The position numbers were made by a program, and so were the translations under genes. Shown here piece after piece: positions 22,098-31,800 of a DNA stretch of 64,000 bases. The number at the start of each line of letters is the position of its first letter. The stretch's first letter is position 1. The stretch covers positions 1-64,000 of the IMG/VR virus record IMGVR_UViG_3300014050_000004; one strand, written 5' to 3'. This stretch comes from a virus. The notes beneath the pieces were generated by a model. That model made no database searches. It was not told the origin of the DNA and saw nothing but the letters and a program-made list of their open reading frames with translations.

Positions 22098-22127
22098 GCA
22101 AAATTCTCCTGATGGGATCATACTCTT

Positions 22128-22156
22128 ATTATACAACGTGTACCAAGTGAGGTAAA
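22128..22156 (-). promoter_or_regulatory. Sigma-70 promoter of the 22097 gene
   Basis: TTTACC (22151-22156) and a perfect TATAAT (22128-22133) are 17 bp apart. Confidence 0.75.
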
Positions 22157-22172
22157 GGTCGGGTAACCGACC
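22157..22172 (-). promoter_or_regulatory. Operator-like palindrome at the 22097 gene
   Basis: GGTCGGGTAACCGACC, with perfect 6-bp arms, touches the -35. It differs from the 21151 site mainly in one arm base pair. Confidence 0.65.
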
Positions 22173-22176
22173 TATC

Positions 22177-22506
22177 TCACCTGTCGTCCCCGGAACCTCC
22201 GAGCACCCCTCGCTCCTTCCTGGAACTGAGTTTTTCTAAGTTCATGGAAAGGATCTCCTCAAGAGAGTAATCGATCTCAAGAGCCAGAGCAGCAAGATAC
22301 CAGAAAACGTCCCCCATCTCTTTCGCAATGGCATCTCTCACAGGGTCGGTGAGCACTCCGCCCCCATCTCTAATGACCTTTTTAACCTTCTCAGCAACCT
22401 CTCCAGCTTCTCCCACAAGCCCTAAGGCAGGGTAGACCAGATTAGCCCCTTTATTTGGATAGATTGCAGTTCCAATGGCTCTTTCTTGGTATTCTTGAAT
22501 TAGCAT
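22177..22506 (-). CDS. mazG: MazG-like nucleotide pyrophosphohydrolase
   Basis: 109 residues. ALGLVGEAGEVAEKVKK (EExxE-type metal site) and AKEMGDVFWYLAALALE (ExxD) define the MazG fold. It hydrolyses nucleoside triphosphates; in cyanophages it is proposed to alter host alarmone or dNTP pools. A TATACT (22532-22537) lies 26 nt upstream, and AAGGTTACCCAA, half of the operator palindrome, precedes it, but no good -35 is seen. Confidence 0.92.
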   Translation of the reverse strand: MLIQEYQERAIGTAIYPNKGANLVYPALGLVGEAGEVAEKVKKVIRDGGGVLTDPVRDAIAKEMGDVFWYLAALALEIDYSLEEILSMNLEKLSSRKERGVLGGSGDDR

Positions 22507-22559
22507 AATTCGAGTGTGTTTGTATGTTTGTAGTATAGCTCAGAGGGTCTTGGGTAACC

Positions 22560-23063
22560 TTAGTAGCACAGTTCCCTTTCTTCGGCCTCTCCGTATGCGA
22601 CCATGTCTCTCCAGCTTTTGAGGGCGTAACCGATGGAGAAGTCTATCGTAGTTGCCCTTCTTCCTATGAAATCGGCGATACAGTTTGTAAGATTTTGGAA
22701 AACAACTACGTGGTACGGGAAAATCTCTGTGTTCGTAAAGGGCAAAAACACATTAGTGCATACATTTGGACCCTCTGTCACAACCTGGAATATCCCATCT
22801 CCAAAGGGCAGGGATTTCGGTTCTTGTCTGGGGTTATTCCTCAGTTCAACCAAAGTTTGGAACCATTCAAGATCGCTTGAAAATAACGATGGTCTTATTG
22901 TAGGGTCCAACCTGTCGGCGTTAACTTTGTAGTTGTAGTAAGCACTTGCATCTACTGTGATCCTTACATTTTTGAGATAAACACCCTGCAGATTGGATTC
23001 TCCTTTCTCGGAAATCTCGTTGCTCAAGTATTCTCTAGGGTCTTGACAAATGTTCTGTGTCAT
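22560..23063 (-). CDS. Hypothetical protein
   Basis: 167 residues, not recognised. It has a mixed composition with many aromatic residues (VDASAYYNYKV, FPYHVVVFQNL) and no catalytic pattern. It overlaps the upstream gene by 29 nt and ends just before the mazG promoter region. Confidence 0.65.
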   Translation of the reverse strand: MTQNICQDPREYLSNEISEKGESNLQGVYLKNVRITVDASAYYNYKVNADRLDPTIRPSLFSSDLEWFQTLVELRNNPRQEPKSLPFGDGIFQVVTEGPNVCTNVFLPFTNTEIFPYHVVVFQNLTNCIADFIGRRATTIDFSIGYALKSWRDMVAYGEAEERELCY

Positions 23064-23451
23064 GGGATGTCGCTGGTTTGAATACTACATGGCCGCCGTT
23101 GTTTATCAACTTGATTGGGTCGTTTCTTAGGACTTCGGCTGTGTTGTTGTGAATCCTGTTCTTCCTGACTGCCCCTTCGTTTTGAAACTCAGGGTGCTTG
23201 CTGAGCAAGTCCCAGACGTGCCTTTTGGACTCTATGGAGAAACTACCTAAGTATCTGTCCGTAGCATTGTCTGGGTCATCCGCCATTGGCGGTTCTTCCT
23301 TTTCCTCGGAAGGCTGAGAGAGTTCCTTTCTCGACTTTACCTTGCGGTTTAAGTTCCGGTCAAGGTCAAACTTACCGTAAGCGTTGCCATAACCTCCTTG
23401 AGAGTTCAAGGGAGTTGCAAGATCGGGAATGTTGGACTCGAATTCTCTCAT
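23035..23451 (-). CDS. Hypothetical protein
   Basis: 138 residues, hydrophilic with a Glu/Pro/Ser-rich middle (SQPSEEKEEPPMADD). Not recognised. It starts at a TAATG overlap with the upstream stop, so it is co-translated. Confidence 0.65.
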   Translation of the reverse strand: MREFESNIPDLATPLNSQGGYGNAYGKFDLDRNLNRKVKSRKELSQPSEEKEEPPMADDPDNATDRYLGSFSIESKRHVWDLLSKHPEFQNEGAVRKNRIHNNTAEVLRNDPIKLINNGGHVVFKPATSHDTEHLSRP

Positions 23452-23831
23452 TAGGTTAGGGGGAGTCTCAAGCTCGGAATGAAAGAATCATCAGACACTT
23501 TTCTGACCCCAATGACGTACTTCGTAGTGAAGTAGTCTCCGGGGTTCGGAATCATGTACCCGAACTTTATGATTTGCCAAAGGGAAACCAAATGAAAAGC
23601 GTGGGCTAGATCCTCTGACCCACTTACATACAGCTTAGTTAGGAGTCGAGGAGTATACAACTCACACAAACACTCTATGTCTTGTACCGTTCCAATGTAA
23701 GCGTACAAGTTGGAGGGGTCTTCCGCAAGAGAGTAACCCAAAGACTCCCATTGTTCTTTGAGTCTGAGTTGTTTTTGGCATTCGTATGTAAATGAGTCCA
23801 CTTCCGAGGATTGGGTGTATTGTAATAACAT
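23451..23831 (-). CDS. Hypothetical protein
   Basis: About 126 residues, not recognised. The frame opens at a TTG, but the ATG at 23831 is preferred because GAGGGT stands 6 nt before it as a Shine-Dalgarno sequence, which explains the GGGTAA here without a promoter role. It follows the helicase gene directly. Confidence 0.65.
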   Translation of the reverse strand: MLLQYTQSSEVDSFTYECQKQLRLKEQWESLGYSLAEDPSNLYAYIGTVQDIECLCELYTPRLLTKLYVSGSEDLAHAFHLVSLWQIIKFGYMIPNPGDYFTTKYVIGVRKVSDDSFIPSLRLPLT

Positions 23832-23839
23832 TTTTACCC

Positions 23840-25819
23840 TCAACCTGCGAGTAGGGCTTTCTTCGCCTCTTCTCTGAAGTGTTCTGCTCTGTCAGGAGAA
23901 TAATTCTTCTTCTCAAGCCATTCGTCGTTGCACTTTGTGTGAGCGTTCTTGATTCTTGAATGCTCTGCACTTTCCAGATCTTCCATCAGAGAATTACCCT
24001 CTAAGTGAAGCTCCTCTCCAGCATGACGCATGTTCTCCCAGTTTTCTATGACGTAATTGGCAGCTCCCCCAATCTTGAAGCCATCCCTCATAACAAGCTT
24101 CTCCATAATCTCCTTGATGACCTCAGCTGCCGTGAAGGTGGAAGAACCTTGGTTTTCAAGGCTTGTAAGCCGAAAACCTTGTTCATACGCTTTCTTGACT
24201 GATTCCCATCTCACTTCCCTAAATCCCTGATAGAAGTGAGTCGTCGGTCTACCAGCTTTAGACCAAGCCTCTTTCATCTTCCTTGTTAAAGTTTGGGCGG
24301 AAGGGTCTACTCCGAGAAAATAAAAGTGTTCTAGACACTCCACAAGAAGGTTAGGTGTGAGTTCGGGTATTTCGTAATCTCCCGTCCTTATCATCCACGA
24401 GAAGGCAATAGCATTGATCAAAGCTTGAGTAAGGTCTGCCTTGAAGCGAATCCTCTGCCTTGTAGTCCAATACCTTACCTCAACTTGAAGTCTGTTGATT
24501 TGAGGATCTTTGGTGTCGTTGATTACTTCCCAAAAGTGGTCTGTGGACAATCGCAAGCACCACAGATACAAAGCCTCAGGGCTAACTCCTAGCTTCTCGG
24601 AAAGGTATGGGATATGTGATCGAGGTCTAAGGTCAGGGGATCCAAAAGAGACGGTCCCCTCAAGGTTGTCTCTGTTTTTCAGAACTTCGTATTCTCTGTA
24701 GGTGCTGATGAGCTTGATCCTGTCAATAATCCCAGGGTCCAAATCATAGGCAAACTTTGAGTTCCAATCATTGGCATTCACCAGAATGGTGCACTTGGGC
24801 CAAATTTGTTCAGCGTTCTGAAACTTTTCCTCGCATTGGAACAAACCGTTTGTGATAAGAATCTTTGTTTCTTCGGCAGCAAGGAACTTCTTTAAAGAAG
24901 CCAAGGAGGTGTCGTCTTTGTAAGCAATATCACTGAGGGCTGCAGCTTTAAGGCCAAACCTGTCTTCTGTAGATTTGAAAGTGTGAGTGACAAAACCACA
25001 CTTGGAAAAAGCTGCGGTCATGCCATTGAAAAGAGTGCTTTTTCCCAAACCTGCATCTTTACCGACAATGACAGCTGCCATACGAGCTGTGTGATCCACT
25101 GGTTGCTTTCGGCCTGGCGGCAAATGGTTAGACCTTCCAACCCCAATTCTGCCGACAATCAACTTGAGCATCTCAAGTTCTGCTTTCGGGAAGATGGTAA
25201 ATACATCTGCCAGAGTTACTTCCCTCAAAGCTGGATCAAACCAGTCTCTATCCGGCACCCAGACTCTTGGGTTGTACACAGGGTCACCACCCCATTTCCC
25301 CACAGGGTCAAATGTGTGCCCATAGTCCAAAACTTCATGAATGTTGCGACTCTGCTTAACCTTCTTCATCTTGAGCAGTCTTTCTGTGAAGGAGATAAGC
25401 TCAGAATCCCCAGACTTTGGGCGGAACAAGGGAAGCCAAAACTCGCGCACCTCTTCTGAACACAGGTCCGGGTGAAAACAAGCTTCAATTGCTTCAAAGT
25501 CATCCTCTTCGGAAATGTCCTGCATAGGGTTGAAATCAGCAGGATAGCGTAGACCCTTGACCATCGGAGGCGGAGAAGGCTTCAAGATTCTGTGATTGCA
25601 GTGATTGCCTCCTTCCGTGAGTTCAACAATGAATTTTCTAGAGTTGAGCAAGGACACGCCTGTGTTGTAAAGCTCAGATACTCTTGTCGGGGTCTTTTTC
25701 TCTTTTTTGGGCTTTTTGTTGTTCTCTGAAGCTTGATATGAAGCTGCTTTGTTTCTCTCTCTAGCCTCCTTGAGGATATTTCTCTCTTGTTTCGAAGAAG
25801 TCTTAAACGGATCGCTCAT
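23840..25819 (-). CDS. SF3/D5-like replicative helicase (primase-helicase type)
   Basis: 659 residues. The C-terminal half has a Walker A, VGKDAGLGKST, a Walker B region (SDIAYKDDTSLASLKK), a sensor motif (CTILVNANDWNSKF) and DPGIIDRIKLIST, the order found in D5/DUF5906-type phage helicases. The N-terminal 150 residues are basic and then acidic, without a clear primase motif. Probably the replicative DNA helicase. The leader (AAACAACAACAATG) lacks a Shine-Dalgarno sequence. It follows a strong terminator. Confidence 0.8.
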   Translation of the reverse strand: MSDPFKTSSKQERNILKEARERNKAASYQASENNKKPKKEKKTPTRVSELYNTGVSLLNSRKFIVELTEGGNHCNHRILKPSPPPMVKGLRYPADFNPMQDISEEDDFEAIEACFHPDLCSEEVREFWLPLFRPKSGDSELISFTERLLKMKKVKQSRNIHEVLDYGHTFDPVGKWGGDPVYNPRVWVPDRDWFDPALREVTLADVFTIFPKAELEMLKLIVGRIGVGRSNHLPPGRKQPVDHTARMAAVIVGKDAGLGKSTLFNGMTAAFSKCGFVTHTFKSTEDRFGLKAAALSDIAYKDDTSLASLKKFLAAEETKILITNGLFQCEEKFQNAEQIWPKCTILVNANDWNSKFAYDLDPGIIDRIKLISTYREYEVLKNRDNLEGTVSFGSPDLRPRSHIPYLSEKLGVSPEALYLWCLRLSTDHFWEVINDTKDPQINRLQVEVRYWTTRQRIRFKADLTQALINAIAFSWMIRTGDYEIPELTPNLLVECLEHFYFLGVDPSAQTLTRKMKEAWSKAGRPTTHFYQGFREVRWESVKKAYEQGFRLTSLENQGSSTFTAAEVIKEIMEKLVMRDGFKIGGAANYVIENWENMRHAGEELHLEGNSLMEDLESAEHSRIKNAHTKCNDEWLEKKNYSPDRAEHFREEAKKALLAG

Positions 25820-25856
25820 TGTTGTTGTTTATAATGATTTGTTGTTGTTACGGCCC

Positions 25857-25886
25857 TACAAATAAGGAGGGGATGAGACCCCTCCT
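25857..25886 (-). terminator. Rho-independent terminator after the 26881 gene
   Basis: GGAGGGGTCTCATCCCCTCC followed by TTATTTGT on the minus strand, 27 nt after the stop of the gene upstream: 7-bp GC stem, 6-nt loop. Confidence 0.85.
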
Positions 25887-25912
25887 GGTTTGCCTTATTT
25901 GAGAAATCCTTC

Positions 25913-26881
25913 TCAGAAGTCCAGACTGAAAGACTCCGGGCTATCCACGAAATTGGAGCACTTGAGAACCACCTTAACAGCAGGGTTGTTGTTGTAGGTG
26001 TAGTGCTCGAGAACCTTAAGGGTAGCAGGAGAATCTGGAGTGATAACGGGCTCAGCAGCAAGCACCTTCTTCATGGATGCGTTGGGTTTTACGATTGCCC
26101 AATCCGTAATTTCGGTCTCTTGCTCAACCCACTCTCCATCAACTTGAACACGCACAGGGGCGCAGAATGGCTCAGGAACTTGTACTTGCAGGAAGTAATC
26201 TGTTCCGTATTGACCACCCTCTTTGACCCGGTAGGTGGTAACCTTGTAATCTCCTACAGGCAGAGCGCTCACCTTGAGGTAAGGGCCAACCATTCTCTCG
26301 GACTGGCTGTATTCACCTCTCTTCGAAAGGTCAGGTGCTGCGTACACCTTGCTAGAAATGGAGTCTGGATTCTCATCCAGGAGCAGGTCCAGAAGATCTG
26401 CAGACATTTCCTCTTTAATGTCCTTCTTACGCAGAGGTACAGGCAAGGTGTACACTGTACCCTCGCTTGACACCGTGATGGAAAGCACAGGCTCGGTATA
26501 CTTGCCAATTTGCTCATCCTTGAAAGAGAACTTGGTTCCCTTGGAAGAGCCTTCTACGACAATTTTGCCAGCTGTCAGCAACACGGGAATGTCTCGTTCA
26601 CCCCAACGGATTACCAATCCACCGGTTTCAGTGGAAAAGATAGTTGGGGAGTACAGCCTCTGAAAAATGCCATTTGGGTCCGCTTTCACCGTGAAAGTTG
26701 AACCTTCTGGGTCCAGCTCATCTCCAGTGAGAGCTTTGTAAATCACGCCTAAAGCTTGTCGGTAGCTCTCAGGAAGAGCTCTGTTAGGAATATCTGTGAA
26801 AATCCTTTCGTAGGGCCTAGACTCAAGTCTAGCTCTGTTCTTGTCGTCGAGCTGAGGAGCGATCTTAAAAGTTGTTGCCAT
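25913..26881 (-). CDS. Unknown protein in its own early-type transcription unit
   Basis: 322 residues starting MATTFKIAPQLDDKNRARLE. The frame is open to 26986, but the promoter lies inside that extension. Predicted beta-rich, with many short Val/Thr strands (GSTFTVKADPNG, GLVIRWGERDIPVLL). No recognised family; an abundant DNA-binding protein near the replicative helicase would fit, but nothing in the sequence proves it. Monocistronic: own promoter, 64-nt leader and strong terminator. Confidence 0.75.
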   Translation of the reverse strand: MATTFKIAPQLDDKNRARLESRPYERIFTDIPNRALPESYRQALGVIYKALTGDELDPEGSTFTVKADPNGIFQRLYSPTIFSTETGGLVIRWGERDIPVLLTAGKIVVEGSSKGTKFSFKDEQIGKYTEPVLSITVSSEGTVYTLPVPLRKKDIKEEMSADLLDLLLDENPDSISSKVYAAPDLSKRGEYSQSERMVGPYLKVSALPVGDYKVTTYRVKEGGQYGTDYFLQVQVPEPFCAPVRVQVDGEWVEQETEITDWAIVKPNASMKKVLAAEPVITPDSPATLKVLEHYTYNNNPAVKVVLKCSNFVDSPESFSLDF

Positions 26882-26944
26882 GGTAATTGAATGATTTGAA
26901 AAAGCGCGATTGCCTAAGCCCCATTGCTTAGCACGCTTACAACT

Positions 26945-26972
26945 ATTATAGAAGTTGGGAAGGCTGGGTAAA
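26945..26972 (-). promoter_or_regulatory. Sigma-70-like promoter of the 26881 gene
   Basis: TTTACC (26967-26972) and TATAAT (26945-26950) are 16 bp apart. No GGTTCGG palindrome precedes it. The -35 immediately abuts the end of the late tail operon. Confidence 0.6.
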
Positions 26973-28868
26973 CTATCTCCCGCCACTTTCCGTGTAAGAT
27001 CTGTACAATCTGTTTATCTCTTCGGACCCAAGGTTAATCGTTTTGGAGGAATCGTTGAAGAGCCTTGGTGACAAGGGGTCGAACTTGTAAGTTTCCTTCA
27101 CAAAGTTGTAGAAACCGTCGGAGTACACTTGTGTGGAAGTTGGAGAGATAGGGTTGTATGTGGTTCTCGTAGACTCTGGCACTGAGAAGGAAGGCCCCAA
27201 CTCCTCGGAGCGATACCTTGAGGCCAGGGCTTCTATAAGGTAGGAATCAACTCCAACAACGGTTCCTCCTTGCGTCCCCGCTTCGGTTTTGAAAGTTACA
27301 TCGTTGAGACGGAGCACCTTTTGTAAATATGAGAAGAATTTTGGATCCTGAGTGGAGAAGGTCTTTATTTGATCGCTTTGGGAGTACAAACTTTGAGGAG
27401 CTGGTGTGGTGGTTTCCTCAGGAGTCGGAGGAAGCTGTGCCGAAGGTGCCGAAGGTGCCGGGCTGGAGACCACTGGCAGTGGAGATGTAAGGTCAGTGGA
27501 GATGTAAGGTTTGCCCGGTACTGCTTCTTTTTTGTCTCGTGTACTCGTAAATTGCCACGCATAAGCTTCCCAATCTTCAAGCGTTTTGAGCTTCTGGGAA
27601 GAAAAGAAAGAGGTAATGGGTTCTTGGGCCATTGGAACTCCAACACCGAACTTCCGGGATGCTTGGATCGACAATTCAACACCGCCTTGAGTTTGCTGGT
27701 ATTCTACGGAACTGACTATCCAGTCCTCAACATAATCGCCATAGTAGTTCTTAATCAGGATTATGTCCAAGGGCTTCATCCCTGTCAACACAGGGCACAT
27801 GAATGTTGTCATTGACAACTTGGCTGTTCTCTCTTCCGTGAACAACATAAGCTTCAGAGGCCCATTCTCGTTATTGTCACTTCTAATGTTTGGCGTGTTA
27901 GGGGAACTGTGAATGCCCTCGGGAGCTTTCGCTTTTTTCTTCCCAGTCTTGGCTTGAGAGTCTGGCACCGCTTTGGTCTTCGGGTTAGAGGAAGAGTCCG
28001 GAATCTGAGGTTTTCTCCCTAGCATTGAAGACAGTTCTTGGCTCTTCTGCGGAGGTTGCCACTCATAGGTTCTTGACAGAGATTGGATGATTCCAGGAGC
28101 TACAGCGTATATGTATCTGATTGTGGGATCCGGGGTCTTACCTTTGGGGATTTTGGCACCGTCTTGAGGGAGAGAGCCTTTCTTGACTTCCCAATTGTAA
28201 GGGGAGTATACAACGGCACCCGCTCCGCCCATGTTATTAAAGAATACCATGTTGCCATTGTTCTTCACAAGATTTTGAACAGAATCCATGAAATTGGAAC
28301 CGTCGGTATAGTTCATTTTAACTATCGACTTGGTCGAATCATCGAGGGCTGTTGGGGTGTACTTGATCAGATTCTGGGCGTCAACTCCAAACTGCTTCCC
28401 TAAATTCGAGACAGAGTCTCTGTGACTCATCCCTTTCTCTTGGGCATCGGCCTGCACTGTGGAATACATGTTTGCATTGATCAGTCCATCAAGGAGAGTA
28501 ACGAGCTTAATTCCAAGCTCCATTTCTTTTCCGTAATTGTCTGATTGTCCTCCCCAGTAAAACTCAAAGGTTATATTCTTGCCACCAACGTAGTAGAAAT
28601 TGATAACAATTGAATGCTGTATGTACTGTGTTAAGAACTTTTCGTACAAACTGAATCCGAGACCGCTCGGGTTCCATTTCAGAGACCCACTTGGAGTTTG
28701 CCCTTGGTCTTCCAAGGATACTCTAGCATCATAGACCAAAGGGCCAAGGGTTTCAAGATTTGCAACTTCTGAGTAAAATTCAGGTGTTTTTTGAGGGCTT
28801 GTGAGATTTACAGGACCCCAGTAGACCTCCACTCTTGGGATTATGAGAGAGCTCACTTCTATTGTCAT
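26973..28868 (-). CDS. Putative tail hub/baseplate protein
   Basis: 631 residues. The first 390 look like a folded beta-rich hub domain (IVINFYYVGGKNITFEFYWGG). Then comes a low-complexity linker rich in Pro/Ser (TSPLPVVSSPAPSAPSAQLP). It is the last gene of the tail operon, directly after the tape measure gene (4-nt overlap), where the distal-tail/hub protein is normally found. The assignment rests mainly on that position. Confidence 0.55.
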   Translation of the reverse strand: MTIEVSSLIIPRVEVYWGPVNLTSPQKTPEFYSEVANLETLGPLVYDARVSLEDQGQTPSGSLKWNPSGLGFSLYEKFLTQYIQHSIVINFYYVGGKNITFEFYWGGQSDNYGKEMELGIKLVTLLDGLINANMYSTVQADAQEKGMSHRDSVSNLGKQFGVDAQNLIKYTPTALDDSTKSIVKMNYTDGSNFMDSVQNLVKNNGNMVFFNNMGGAGAVVYSPYNWEVKKGSLPQDGAKIPKGKTPDPTIRYIYAVAPGIIQSLSRTYEWQPPQKSQELSSMLGRKPQIPDSSSNPKTKAVPDSQAKTGKKKAKAPEGIHSSPNTPNIRSDNNENGPLKLMLFTEERTAKLSMTTFMCPVLTGMKPLDIILIKNYYGDYVEDWIVSSVEYQQTQGGVELSIQASRKFGVGVPMAQEPITSFFSSQKLKTLEDWEAYAWQFTSTRDKKEAVPGKPYISTDLTSPLPVVSSPAPSAPSAQLPPTPEETTTPAPQSLYSQSDQIKTFSTQDPKFFSYLQKVLRLNDVTFKTEAGTQGGTVVGVDSYLIEALASRYRSEELGPSFSVPESTRTTYNPISPTSTQVYSDGFYNFVKETYKFDPLSPRLFNDSSKTINLGSEEINRLYRSYTESGGR

Positions 28869-31800
28869 GAATGGTTCCTCGCTTCTTCGACCGCCATGCT
28901 TAGCCTCATAATGATGATAGAGGCCAATTCTTCTGGGTCTTGATTAGGTTGTTGATAGATGGAAATTGGAGCGTGTATGGTGGCATTTCCTCCGAATCCC
29001 TCTGAAGAATTGGAAGTTACAGTGGATATGGAAGCGTTTGCAGGAGACATCTTTCTCTCCCACTGCCTTGCGGCTGAGGATGAGGAGAAGAACGCCGGAT
29101 TTCCTGCTCCGAGTCCGTAAGCAACGTGAACGTGGTTGTAATGAGAGCCAGCAGCCAGAGGGGGAACAATCTGTCCGTTTTTGATGGAAAAGCCAAGAGG
29201 GGTGTATATCAGCTCCTTAAGATTCGCCCCAAACCTGGATGCTAAGAACCTGGCAAAGGACATCATTTGGGGTGTTGGGCCGCCACCGTTGGAGTAATCT
29301 CTAGCTCTGTTGGCGCCGTGCCATCCGGGATCCCCAGGCCGGAAACCACTTGTTAATTGCAGGCCGTAGGATTGAGCCATAGGAGTGAAAGAGTCCACTC
29401 CACCCGCTGGACCAGATCCTATACTGTATGTCATCTTCATGCCACCGGAAACCATGGTTTTCTGTATACTGTCCATTTTTCCGGAGATAACCATCAGGGC
29501 TGACTTGACAGAGTCAAACACAGCGAGTTTCTGACCCAAACTATCCATTTTACTGGATATGATCATGAGAGCCGATCTCATCGAGTCTAACTTGCTTGGG
29601 ACCGGAGCTGCATAAGTCTTGATGCTGGTTATGTTGCTCGAACTGATCTTTGAGGTGGAATCGAGAGAGGACAGATGAATGTTTTGGGTCTGGGAGTTTG
29701 CTGACAATTGGGCGAGATCTGTGTTCCCTCCCATCAGAGGCCCACCGTAGGAAGGTGCTTTACTTGGAGAGGACTTTGAGGGCACCTCGGTGGTAAAATA
29801 GCTCATCCTACGAGCGTGGGAGCTGGCAAATTCTTTCTCCGCTTGTGAGAGCCTGCTACGAGTGTTTTGAATCTCTGTATTCAGAGCCTGATTTTCCCTG
29901 CCTCCATTCAATACCCTGCTCAGAAACTGCCTAAATTCGAGTATCTTCAGGTTTGCGTACGACAACCCAATTCTTAGCCCCTGAAGACCCGCTTCCACAA
30001 GGAACAGGGTTCCAACGAGAGGGAACATGGCAACCTTCACCGCTATCATTGCCGCTCCCAGGAAGTCAAATCCTTTGGTAGCTCCAACTATCTTATCTTT
30101 CAAAGGGGAAAGCAAAGAATTGACTATCGGGAACAGAGCGTTGAACAGGTTTTGAAACATGTACCAAACTTCTGTCAAGATTGGTATGAGGGATCTCAGA
30201 ATGGGTCCGAAGGTGCCTGTTACGGCATATATAGCCTCACCTAAACCTCTGAACACCCCCTCAAAGAAGTCGGTTACAGGTTTGAAACCTGACAACCACT
30301 GACCGATCATCCCCCCAATGATGGCCCCCACCGGACCAAAAGCTGCTCCAACAATCGTACCGACCACTCCAGGTGCTACAGAAGCGAGAGATTCACTGAG
30401 ACCTTTGCCAGATAACAAATCCCCAATGATTTGGATTGCCGAGGTTACAATCAATAGGGCTGTACCGAATCTTCCTAGAACTTTGAAGCTTCTTGAGAAA
30501 AATTCTCCAGTTGAGGATGCCATCCTGCCAAGGAATCCGATTGCTCTAGAAGCTGCAGATGCTTGCGGGGCAACCTTTGCCATCATGCCACCTGCTGGAG
30601 GTAGCTGCTTAGGGGTCACATCTATGATGTCATCGTAGAGCCCTCCGACGGACACAGGGGAGACTCCGGAAGCAACTCCCCTCCCGCCGGACATCGTCTT
30701 CCTGAGCAACATGCCAAGCAAACCAACAAACCAAGTGAGGATTAGAGGGACCAGACCAGAGACAACAGCCATGGCAAGAGGCGGACCGAAGATAATCCCA
30801 AGCCCAAGTAACACAATTCCTCTAAGCTCTGGGGCAGACACCACGGACCATATTATGGACATTAGCTTCGTAACAAGAACTCGGATCCCATTTTCTATGG
30901 ATCTCTGTGCTCTTTCGATCAGTCGGGGGTTATTCTTGAAGGCAGCCAAGAAACCCTTGAAAAACTCAGATTGAGCTTCCGTCATGGGTCCTTTCGGGTC
31001 ACCAAGGAACCTTGTGATGGCAATAAACACGTCACCGAGGAATTTATAAAGTTCCCCGGACACTCTACCAACTTGGTAGAAGATTCTTTCCTTGCCCAAA
31101 GCGGCATCCTTGTTCATATCGGATGCTATATTTCCTAGAGTTTCCGCAAGAGGCCCCATGATCTTGTCGGTCATGTCAAGGGCTACTATGGCAAATCTAT
31201 TCCAAATCGGGCCAATCGCATTCAAAACGTTGGTGAAATTCCTAACAATCTCACCGAATACCATAGAGAAAGCTTTGAAGGGGTTGCTAATCTTTTCCTC
31301 TCCTTCCTTGATCAAATCAGCGAGCTTCTTTCTGTTGTTTTTTCTGTCTATTTCAAGCTGTTTGATCCTCAACAAGGTCTCTTCGTCTGTCTTACCACTG
31401 TCCTTCAACTGCTTCAGTTCAAGGTCATATCTTTGCATTCTTCGGTCAAAGATCTGCTTCAACTGCTCATTGACCCTTTTTTGTTCCTTATCAGTGAAGG
31501 TGGAAGCCATACCAAACAAACCAACCGAAGGGTTTGATATCGTGTCTCCAAGAGCTTGTAGTGAGCCTGTTAAGCTTGTCGACATTGCTTCAATGCCTTC
31601 CTTAGGCATGGCCACTTGAAGGGCTTTCTTGAGGGCCTTGAGCCTCTCTGCCTCTGTTTTCAAGGAAGACACCCTAGCAGCTTTCCCCCCAGCCCCTGCC
31701 GGTCCGCCCGCAAATCCCGCATCCTGAAGAGCTTTCATCAGAAGAACGTTGTCGGTGAAGAAGTCCATAGTGGTGTCTATCTTACCTCTGGTAATCAGAC

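Noticed and set aside
23828-23840. GGGTAAAAATG as a late element for the 23831 gene
   Set aside because: The distance is 6 nt, so GAGGGT is better read as a Shine-Dalgarno sequence.
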